A stretch of DNA of 20,063 nt from Acidithiobacillus sp. (GTDB lineage Bacteria > Pseudomonadota > Gammaproteobacteria > Acidithiobacillales > Acidithiobacillaceae): NCBI GenBank assembly GCA_028065135.1, contig JAPTWR010000091.1, positions 1-20,063 on the forward strand, in the 5' to 3' direction. The notes under the pieces are model-generated. The model had not been told where the DNA came from and made no database searches. It saw only the letters and a list, made by a program, of their open reading frames with translations. Both the position numbers and the translations under genes were made by a program. This document shows, one piece after another, positions 13,782 to 20,063 of this stretch. Numbering within the stretch: the first letter of the stretch is position 1; each line of letters begins with the position of its first letter.

Positions 13782-14715
13782 GGGTTTTGAGATCCTCAAG
13801 AGTGATAGGGGTAGTTCCGGCCTTACCAACAACGATTCCCGCGGCGACATTGGCCAGCCGGGCAGCGGCCTCAATGCCATAGCCCGCGGCCATCGCGGTG
13901 GCCATGGTGGAGATCACGGTGTCGCCCGCACCTGAGACGTCAAATACCTCCCGGGCCCGGGTTGGGATACGAATGTGCTGATTGCCTAGGAAGAGGCTCA
14001 TGCCATCTTCTGAGCGTGTGACCAGCAATGAAGCGAGTTCGAGGTCGTCGCGCAGCGCGAAGGCACGGCGCTCGAAATCGGCATCGTTGTACCAGTGACC
14101 CGCTACGCGCGCGAATTCCTCGCGGTTCGGGGTGATTGTGGTTGCACCCCGGTAGGCCGAGTAATCAGATCCCTTGGGGTCGACGAGGATGTGTTTGCGC
14201 GCATTGAGCGCACACTCCATCATGCGCTGTACGTGGGCAAGTCCGCCCTTGCCGTAGTCGGAGAAAACCACCGCACCAACCGAATCGATGCGCTCGCAGA
14301 ATAGGCTAACCAGCGGCAACAGCAGCTCGTGGTCGGGGCTGCCCTCAAAGTCTGCGCGAACGACCTGCTGGCCGCGCGCAACGACCCGAAGCTTTAAGGT
14401 CGTGGGCAGCATTGGATCGCGCAGTAATACCATCTCAATGCCGTAGCTGTGCAGAAGGTCTTCCAACGCGAAACCGTCTCGGTCGTTGCCGACGACCGAG
14501 AGTAGGATAGCTTTGGCGCCAAGATTAGCGATGTTGGCCGCGACGTTAGCCGCGCCTCCGAGCGCCTCACGCACCTGACGCACATGAACCACGGGTACCG
14601 GCGCCTCCGGCGAAATGCGCGTCGTATCACCGAGCCAGTAACGATCGAGCATCACGTCACCAGAGATCAGTACACTGGCCGGAGAAAAATCGATTGTAGC
14701 CACATGGACCTTCAT
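13774..14715 (-). CDS. hldA: D-glycero-beta-D-manno-heptose-7-phosphate kinase (kinase-only form)
   Basis: This protein of about 310 residues belongs to the PfkB/ribokinase family. It shows the HldE kinase signatures [71 protein letters not shown] and the PfkB motif DVSGAGDTV with the catalytic aspartate (about 255). It phosphorylates heptose 7-phosphate at C1. The adenylyltransferase half of E. coli HldE is absent here and sits on the GmhA fusion instead. The 5' end is remarkable: an IS5-type transposase frame runs in phase into the kinase. The ATG at 14715 ([10 protein letters not shown]) therefore comes from the IS, while a GTG at 14703 may be nearer the original start. Confidence 0.9.
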   Translation of the reverse strand: MKVHVATIDFSPASVLISGDVMLDRYWLGDTTRISPEAPVPVVHVRQVREALGGAANVAANIANLGAKAILLSVVGNDRDGFALEDLLHSYGIEMVLLRDPMLPTTLKLRVVARGQQVVRADFEGSPDHELLLPLVSLFCERIDSVGAVVFSDYGKGGLAHVQRMMECALNARKHILVDPKGSDYSAYRGATTITPNREEFARVAGHWYNDADFERRAFALRDDLELASLLVTRSEDGMSLFLGNQHIRIPTRAREVFDVSGAGDTVISTMATAMAAGYGIEAAARLANVAAGIVVGKAGTTPITLEDLKTHV

Positions 14716-15255
14716 GCCAAAGTGCCACTTGTTGCCTTTCTTCGTTGGACGCATCTCCGGATCCCGCTTCCGCTCCCGGTTTTTCGTGTATCCCGAAGCA
14801 GAATCAGGGTGGCATCCACCATCTTCCCTTCCTGCAGGACCAGACCGAATTCCCGCAGCACCTCCGCAAAAATCCGTTCTGCCAGACCGTTCTGTTCCAG
14901 CAGCCGGCGAAACCGCAGAATCGTGCTTTCATCAGGAATCAGTTCCCTTCCCAGATCGATGCCCTCAAACTGGCGCAGTACCGGGATCTCGTACAGCGCT
15001 TCTTCCATGCCCGGATCCGAATACCCGAACCACTGTTGCAGGAAATGGATCCGTAGCGTCCATTCCAGCGGCATGGGCTTGTTGCGGCCGCCCCCCCCCC
15101 AGAGCCCTCTTCTGGGAATAACAGGGGGCAATCACATTCACCAGACGCTCCCAAGGAATCATTCGGTCCATCTCCCGCAGAACGCTCTTCCGCTTCTTCT
15201 CCTTGCGCTTCCACGACAGCCCCGGCTCCTCCGCCAATGTCATCTGCCCAGACAT
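14704..15255 (-). pseudogene. IS5-family transposase, N-terminal half, frameshifted
   Basis: A good start (ATG 15255 after GGGAGG) opens MSGQMTLAEEPGLSWKRKEK. After a frameshift near the run of ten C at 15091-15100, the neighbouring frame continues LEWTLRIHFLQQWFGYSDPG, MEEALYEIPVLRQFEGIDLG and [16 protein letters not shown], standard IS5 sequence. A one-base loss near 14805 shifts the frame again, and the piece ends [20 protein letters not shown]. The rest of the transposase (the DDE end) is missing; the frame passes straight into hldA. It lies between the large glycosyltransferase gene and hldA and may act as a spacer or supply the translation start. Confidence 0.85.
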
Positions 15256-15288
15256 GCCTGCCTCCCGTTCCCAGTCCATATTCCAATT

Positions 15289-18200
15289 CTAACAGATGGG
15301 GTTATGCAGAGCATCCTTAACACCATGTGCCGCGATTTTTACCAAGAACTCGTTAAGCGTATCAAGCTTGATCATGTCGAAAGTGTGACAATAGTTTTTT
15401 GGATATTTTCTGCAAACCAGGCTATCGCAAGGTGCGCATTCAACAAGTGTTTCAACGATCATAAAAGCTGACGTTTTCTCAACGAAATGTCGGCGACTAT
15501 TGGTATAGAACGAGTGCGTTGATCCATAAAACACTACGTGATTCACGTCCATAATTGCGGCAAAATGCGACATCCATGAGTCGACACACAGAACCGCAAT
15601 AGCACTATCAAACAAGGCCGCCCAGTCAGCTAAGGAATAGTTTTTCAATATCGCGGCATTGCAGGCAGTGAAAACTTCATCTTTCTCCCCTCCGATTTGA
15701 ATGACCTGGTAGTCTTTGTCATTTAGATAGTTAACCAGTTTAAGGACAAAATGCTGAGGCATTGACTTCAGACCCCAGCCACCAACTGGATGAAGCAAAA
15801 TCGTTTTTTTGTTAACAACCGAATGTTTCAACTGGGAAGGGTTAGGCCTCAAGTTGTTCAGCAATCCATCAATCGGCAATTCAAGTTCATGTAACATCTT
15901 TTCCACTATATTTAGACCATTCGTCTTGAAATCGACAGCGCCATGAACGCATGCAACTTTTCCCGAAAAGTCTGGTCTCAATTCTACAAGGTTTTTGGCC
16001 AAATCGTAGTGGGTAGCTATTTGTTCGGCGCTCGGTAAGCCACAAGAGACGGTTTCCACTCTGTAACTAGGGTTTAAATCACTCACAATATTTTTTAATT
16101 CTGATGATACATGCAATCTCAGAGGTATTCCGAGCTTATGGGCATGCTCAGCAACCTGTGCAGCAAGCAAAACATCTCCTCTATGGAAAGGGACAATGAA
16201 CTCAATCCAATTGCGCCAGGGTTTGGCAACTCTCGGTGGATAGGAGATCTCAAAATTTTCATTTTCTAAAGAAAGGTTCGGGCTGTAGTATGGATCATTT
16301 CTGAGGAGAGAACCGTACTTCAGTATCATATTTTTCGATGCGAGACGATGCTTCAGCACTTTGGTCGGACTATCGTCCGTTCCTCTGGACTTGGATTCGA
16401 AATGGTAGAGACGGATCATGGGAGCAAAGATATTCTTGTACCCGAGTGCCAATACTTTTAATGAAAGATCGACATCATTATAGCTTATCGGGAAGAGCGA
16501 TTCATCGAATCCGCCCGCTTCGATGAACAGAGATTTCTTTATCCCCATACATGCTGCTGTTACAGCTGACACCTCTCTCAGAAGATTGGGATATCCGAAA
16601 TATACATTATGATCAGCTGGAATCCCTCGAAAAGGATGCGCTGCCACACCGTAAATGCCGAGCAGGACGCCTGCATGCTGAACTGTATTATTATCATAGA
16701 GCAGCTTAGCACCAACAACCCCGACGTCTTTTCTGGACGCAATCGATACAATTCTTTTTAACCAATCTTCGCTAATTGCCTTGACATCATTATTGAGAAA
16801 AACAATGATGTCTCCATTTGCTTCTCTGACGGCTGTATTATTCAGGTATGAATAATTGAACTCCCCCTTATCGTATATTATGCTTACATCAAAAGGGAGG
16901 TTATCATTCTTAATCTTCCGAAAATACTCAAACGTATCCTCATTCACGCTGTTGTTGTCTACGATTAAAACTTCGAACCTGCTTTTGTAACCAGTATTAA
17001 AGATCAGACTATCAATGCAAGCGCTAAGGATTTTAATATTATCCTTTGTTGGAATAATAATCGAAACGGAGGGTTCGAATTCCATCTCAAATTCCTGATC
17101 CCAGCAGCCTTTGACGGTTCTTGACTCACTCAGCAATATTTTTTCTTTAGCACGGCTGAAATGTTCATTAAGAGCTTTACATGCCGATTTGTCGGAAATG
17201 TGGTGCAGCGTTGAAGAGAAAGTGATATTTTCTGGAAAATTGCGCCAGTGATACAGCACAAAAGGGATATGCTTTATTTTATCGTCCGAAGTTTTTCCCA
17301 GCATGCGGAGCAGTAGGTCGTAATCCTGACTCCCTTCGTAGCCGATTCTAAATCCGCCAATCTCCTCCACGATTGCTCTGCGATAGACACCAAGATGTGC
17401 TACGAAATTTTGAGAATATATGAAGTATCTGTTCCACTGTGCCTTAAAATATGGATCATAGCGTTGCCCATTCTGATTAATTTTATCCTCGTCTGAATAG
17501 ATAATATCGACTCCATCACTATATTTATTGATGCAATCAGCGACCATGTACAGGGCGTGCTCGGACAGTTCATCGTCATGATCCAAGAGGGCGATATAGC
17601 CCCCAGTGGCAAGTTCTAGGGCACTGTTTGATGCTGCAGAAATATGGCCGTTCTGTTCCCGGAAAACCAGCTTGATACGAGAATCCTTATGCACATATTC
17701 CTCCAACACTCTCTGCACATGAGGCAACGTCGAGGCGTCGTCGGCGATGCAGAGCTCCCAGTATGGATAGATCTGACAGCGTACAGATTCGATGGCCTTA
17801 CGCAGGAATTTTTCCGGCGTGTTATAGGTAGGCATCACCACAGAAAAGATGGGGGGGTTAGCGAAAGACGCAATGTGGCTACGCATATCAGCGCGGTCCG
17901 CATCCGTCAAGGTGTCATATTGGCTAACCCATTTATCGTAATCACTACGGCGCTGTTCAGGGAGAAGACGTTTTGCGGAGTTGCGCAGAGCACGTTTGAT
18001 CCTGCCTGGAAGGGGAATGCGACGATAGAGTGTACAAGCAAAGGCATAGCGATATTCATAGCCTTGTTTTCCGGGTGCTAACAATAACCGGATAGTCTGG
18101 ATACCGGCACGAAGGCTACGAACAGTAATGCGTAGGGGGTTGGTCAGCTTCCAAGACTTGGAACGTAGCATAGCATCCAGCTCTATGGCCAGACGCTGGT

Positions 18201-19608
18201 TTTGCTCTTCGGCGGTCTGCAGCGCCACGGTCAGCTCACCTGCCCGAATTTGGCTTGACTGCTGCATAGCATCCAGCTCTATGGCCAGACGCTGGTTTTG
18301 CTCTTCGGCGGTCTGCAGCGCCACGGTCAGCTCACCTGCCCGAATTTGGCTTGACTGCTGCGTAGCATCCAGCTCTATGGCCAGACGCTGGTTTTGCTTC
18401 AGGAGATCTTCCCACTCTTCCTGAACCGCCATGTAATCCGCAGACATGGGCCACGATAACTCCACCTCCAGATGTTCGGCTCGGGAAAGGATCTCGGGGG
18501 GTACGGGTAGCTCCAGCCACGGGTCCTCGTCCAACAGGGACAGCACCACGCCTACCTCCCCAGTCTTCAACGGAGCCGGAAAGATGCTATGTAGCGTCCC
18601 ACGGAGCAATGTTTCGATATTCCCGTCCCAGGTCCAGAGGCATTCAGCGCCATCATACAGACGCATGGTATACACGCGCAGAAATCCTTTCTGTTCGGAC
18701 GGATCGAAACGCAGTGCTTGTACCAACCCCTTCGGGAGAGTGAAATCCACACGCTGCCGGTCCACCCCTACGGGCAGATAGATGCGTTGACTGCGATGCT
18801 CGGTAAAAAGTTCATCATTACTGCGCCAGAAGACCTGGCAAGCGAAACGCGGGCCGTGTGATACGGCCTTATCAACGGGAAAAATAGGCGTAACACTTTC
18901 TCCTATCTCTTGGTGATAGGCCTCGACGATAAACTGATAGGTAATGTTGTCATCCCAATCCTGCATTTCCCGCAGTAGCGACGGGCTAATGATTTCCAGG
19001 GGGATGGCAGAAAATTCCGAATGTTGAAGATCGACTACGATGCGGTCTACTATCTGCCCAGCAAACCCATTTTCAGCTAAAAAGTATAGGAAACTACGAC
19101 GGGTGAAAAAACGCAGGTGGGTCCGGTCGAGCAGCCCTTCCTCGCGGTAGCGGAAGTCCCCGGAAAGCAGTTCCAGAAAAACTCCCACGTGGGCGATGTT
19201 GGGTATGGAGATGAGGAGCTTGCCACTAGGGGCCAGCAGATCGGAAAGCTGGCATAGTACTTGCCCAGGATCACGCAGATGTTCCAACACATCCGCGCAA
19301 ACAATCCGGTCATAGCGCACCCCTTCCCATACGTCCCGAAGGACGGCTGATTCCAGATCCGTGACCGCAACCCGGCGGTAAAAGGGCCGTGCGATCTCGG
19401 CGGCCTCGGCATTCCCCTCGATGCCGTCGACGCTACAGCCTTGGTGTTCAGTGAGATACTGACCCAGCATACCCACCGCGCAACCCACATCCAGCACCGT
19501 GCTGCCGTGCGGAATGCGCCGGGCGATCTTGACTAGGCTGTTCTCGACATTCGGATCAAGGGGGGGGCGGGAGTACAGATGTTTCCTAGTTGCTTTTTCG
19601 GTAATCAT
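15289..19608 (-). CDS. 1439-residue methyltransferase / coiled coil / double GT2 / GT9-like protein
   Basis: Domains in order: a class I SAM methyltransferase (about 25-190: VLDVGCAVGMLGQYL, DRIVCADVLEHLRDPGQVL, ISIPNIAHVG, DRTHLRFFTRRSF); a linker ending in three heptad-rich repeats of 32 residues (about 404-480, QNQRLAIELDA); a first GT2 domain (about 583-740: FSVVMPTYNTP, ADDAS, ALLDHDDEL, YSDEDK); a second GT2 domain (about 846-1075: VSIIIPTKDN, VDNNS, FLNNDV, ESKSRGTDDSP); and a GT9/heptosyltransferase-like end (about 1136-1430: IVPFHRGDVLLAAQVAEHA, LLHPVGGWGLKSMP, CVDSWMSHFAAIMD, cysteine-rich CAPCDSLVCRKYPKNYC). Such giants build surface glycans at the inner membrane. The ATG at 19608 overlaps the stop of the preceding sulfotransferase fragment (ATGA). 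By eye the half downstream of about residue 580 is clearly more AT-rich than the first half, suggesting a mosaic origin. A link to ADP-heptose from the neighbouring operon is inference. Confidence 0.9.
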   Translation of the reverse strand: MITEKATRKHLYSRPPLDPNVENSLVKIARRIPHGSTVLDVGCAVGMLGQYLTEHQGCSVDGIEGNAEAAEIARPFYRRVAVTDLESAVLRDVWEGVRYDRIVCADVLEHLRDPGQVLCQLSDLLAPSGKLLISIPNIAHVGVFLELLSGDFRYREEGLLDRTHLRFFTRRSFLYFLAENGFAGQIVDRIVVDLQHSEFSAIPLEIISPSLLREMQDWDDNITYQFIVEAYHQEIGESVTPIFPVDKAVSHGPRFACQVFWRSNDELFTEHRSQRIYLPVGVDRQRVDFTLPKGLVQALRFDPSEQKGFLRVYTMRLYDGAECLWTWDGNIETLLRGTLHSIFPAPLKTGEVGVVLSLLDEDPWLELPVPPEILSRAEHLEVELSWPMSADYMAVQEEWEDLLKQNQRLAIELDATQQSSQIRAGELTVALQTAEEQNQRLAIELDAMQQSSQIRAGELTVALQTAEEQNQRLAIELDAMLRSKSWKLTNPLRITVRSLRAGIQTIRLLLAPGKQGYEYRYAFACTLYRRIPLPGRIKRALRNSAKRLLPEQRRSDYDKWVSQYDTLTDADRADMRSHIASFANPPIFSVVMPTYNTPEKFLRKAIESVRCQIYPYWELCIADDASTLPHVQRVLEEYVHKDSRIKLVFREQNGHISAASNSALELATGGYIALLDHDDELSEHALYMVADCINKYSDGVDIIYSDEDKINQNGQRYDPYFKAQWNRYFIYSQNFVAHLGVYRRAIVEEIGGFRIGYEGSQDYDLLLRMLGKTSDDKIKHIPFVLYHWRNFPENITFSSTLHHISDKSACKALNEHFSRAKEKILLSESRTVKGCWDQEFEMEFEPSVSIIIPTKDNIKILSACIDSLIFNTGYKSRFEVLIVDNNSVNEDTFEYFRKIKNDNLPFDVSIIYDKGEFNYSYLNNTAVREANGDIIVFLNNDVKAISEDWLKRIVSIASRKDVGVVGAKLLYDNNTVQHAGVLLGIYGVAAHPFRGIPADHNVYFGYPNLLREVSAVTAACMGIKKSLFIEAGGFDESLFPISYNDVDLSLKVLALGYKNIFAPMIRLYHFESKSRGTDDSPTKVLKHRLASKNMILKYGSLLRNDPYYSPNLSLENENFEISYPPRVAKPWRNWIEFIVPFHRGDVLLAAQVAEHAHKLGIPLRLHVSSELKNIVSDLNPSYRVETVSCGLPSAEQIATHYDLAKNLVELRPDFSGKVACVHGAVDFKTNGLNIVEKMLHELELPIDGLLNNLRPNPSQLKHSVVNKKTILLHPVGGWGLKSMPQHFVLKLVNYLNDKDYQVIQIGGEKDEVFTACNAAILKNYSLADWAALFDSAIAVLCVDSWMSHFAAIMDVNHVVFYGSTHSFYTNSRRHFVEKTSAFMIVETLVECAPCDSLVCRKYPKNYCHTFDMIKLDTLNEFLVKIAAHGVKDALHNPIC
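18169..18398. repeat. 96-bp in-frame tandem repeat, 2.4 copies
   Basis: Units begin at 18169, 18265 and 18361; the third is cut after 38 bases. Each encodes 32 residues with heptad character (QNQRLAIELDA, IRAGELTVALQTAEE). The first two units are almost identical at the DNA level, so the copy number could change by slippage or recombination without breaking the frame, altering the spacer between methyltransferase and glycosyltransferase domains. Confidence 0.95.
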
Positions 19609-19856
19609 ATTGTGTGATCCTGCGACGCCAGAAAAATGTCATAAGCATGGTCGGCCAATCGGTGAATTTCAGGACGGCGCCGCAGATATTCCTTGTCCAT
19701 GCGCACCTCGTAGGGAAACAGGAACTGTTTGTTGAGCATCAAAAAGTTCTGTAATGTTGTTGTTCCGGTCTTATGCGTTCCAATGTGCAAAAAAAGTTTT
19801 TTCCTCACTGAACTGGTTCCTCGCCGATATCCTGTGATTGATTGGTGCCGAAACAT
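19605..19856 (-). CDS. sulfotransferase N-terminal fragment
   Basis: The frame carries the PAPS-binding start of sulfotransferases (KKLFLHIGTHKTGTTTLQNF) but ends after 83 residues, where a full enzyme has about 250-300. The rest (RPEIHRLADHAYDIF) could be the far end of the same family, pointing to an internal deletion, but this is uncertain. The ATG at 19856 overlaps the stop of the preceding gene (TAATG). A GTG at 19808 with GAGGA upstream would give MRKKLFLHIG and is the more family-like start. Its stop overlaps the start of the large transferase gene (ATGA). It is probably inactive, perhaps kept because it couples translation. Confidence 0.7.
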   Translation of the reverse strand: MFRHQSITGYRRGTSSVRKKLFLHIGTHKTGTTTLQNFLMLNKQFLFPYEVRMDKEYLRRRPEIHRLADHAYDIFLASQDHTI

Positions 19857-19940
19857 TATGGGCCAAGCAGCCCGGAGTCTAGCGCCGCTTGCAGAAAACC
19901 CGGCAGGTCGTCGCTAAGTAGTGCCTGACAGAAAAGGAAT
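19856..19940 (-). pseudogene. C-terminal fragment of an unknown gene, cut by an ISL3 element
   Basis: A frame without stops runs from the IS end at 19940 to a TAA at 19858-19856 (FCQALLSDDLPGFLQAALDS, then GLLGP). The stop overlaps the next ATG, so this was the preceding gene of the polysaccharide operon. About 28 residues remain in the window; the family cannot be told. If the IS is a simple insertion, the rest of the gene should resume on its far side. Confidence 0.5.
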
Positions 19941-20063
19941 GGCTCTTCGTCAGATTGAGTGGGTAGGGGGTAGAATGCTGTGGAGCAGTCGCGCCCTGAA
20001 TAGGAGTTAGATGATGGTCCCGGAAGAACTGTTTTCTCTCGCGTTAGGATTGGTTCCGCCGTG
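19941..20063 (+). mobile_element. ISL3-family insertion sequence, left end (runs off the window)
   Basis: The end reads GGCTCTTCGTCAGATTGAGT, as typical for ISL3-family inverted repeats (GGCTCTT). A transposase gene with ISL3-type N-terminus begins about 70 bases inside. The predicted 8-bp target duplication would be the bases just before 19941; the other end is outside the window. Confidence 0.7.
20014..20063 (+). CDS. ISL3-family transposase, 5' end only
   Basis: The frame MVPEELFSLALGLVPP continues past the window edge and matches the start of ISL3-family transposases, which commonly open with a LF..ALGL.PPW segment. AGGAG at 20002-20006 fits the ATG at 20014 better than the ATG at 20011. 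Confidence 0.65.
   Translation, partial: MVPEELFSLALGLVPP

Noticed and set aside
15091..15100. Run of ten C as a phase-variable switch
   Set aside because: It lies in an already degraded transposase with another frameshift and a missing C-terminus, so switching would restore nothing.
1703..15255. The IS5-type C-terminal piece (1703-1853) and N-terminal piece (14704-15255) as two halves of one split IS
   Set aside because: They do not overlap and lie on opposite strands more than 12 kb apart; nothing in the sequence shows they came from one element.
18169..18398. CRISPR-like array
   Set aside because: The repeats are contiguous 96-bp units without spacers, in frame in a coiled-coil coding region.

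Overview
The window reads as accessory DNA from the chromosome of a fairly GC-rich Gram-negative bacterium. The transposase remnant types (ISL3, IS5, IS66), an ADP-heptose pathway and an exopolysaccharide/O-antigen-type gene set all fit a proteobacterium. An Acidithiobacillus-like host is my best guess from memory of such sequences; it is inference, not shown by the sequence.

Layout. (A) 1-1300: a tRNA-Gln(CUG) gene with its promoter, followed at once by a complete tyrosine recombinase. This is the usual end of a tRNA-integrated element. (B) 1219-4800: a scrap zone. It holds a DUF4258-like stub, a duplicated 3' tail of a glycosyltransferase gene, a 144-bp MITE-like element with an 8-bp target duplication, an IS5-type transposase remnant and an intact Xre/RES toxin-antitoxin (TA) pair. 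It also holds a broken RHH/ParE-type TA copy split by a 979-bp transposon. That transposon has 58-bp inverted repeats starting GGGG, exact 5-bp target duplications, a res-like region and its own TA pair. I read it as a tnpA-less, Tn3-family-like miniature transposon. (C) 4717-10238, minus strand: an N-terminally truncated GT4 glycosyltransferase, a HEPN/MNT-like scar, a polyprenyl-phosphate sugar-phosphate transferase (WbaP/PHPT type), an O-antigen ligase/polymerase-type membrane protein with a TPR-like tail, and a VapBC-like pair joined to it by overlapping codons. (D) 10287-11660: a second copy of the RHH/ParE-type TA (antitoxin intact, toxin 3' end frameshifted), then an IS66 remnant fused to an IS4/IS1380-type remnant. 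(E) 11681-14715, minus strand: an ADP-heptose operon made of a kinase-only HldA, the epimerase HldD, and an unusual GmhA-HldC fusion. An IS5-type transposase remnant runs in frame into the hldA start. (F) 15289-19940, minus strand: a 1439-residue protein (methyltransferase, coiled-coil repeats, two GT2 domains, GT9/heptosyltransferase-like domain), preceded by a sulfotransferase fragment and the tail of another gene. An ISL3-family insertion interrupts that tail and its transposase starts at the right edge.

How the genes fit together. All carbohydrate genes lie on the minus strand and would be read from right to left. Regions E and F could supply ADP-heptose and a large multi-domain transferase able to use it. 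Region C could start a glycan on undecaprenyl phosphate and polymerise or ligate it. Insertion sequences and TA duplications have cut this locus up. Direct repeats of the RHH/ParE TA flank region C, and direct repeats of the glycosyltransferase tail flank region B, so both segments are candidates for deletion or duplication by homologous recombination. At least four recognisable TA pairs plus two or three TA-type scraps lie in the first 11 kb.
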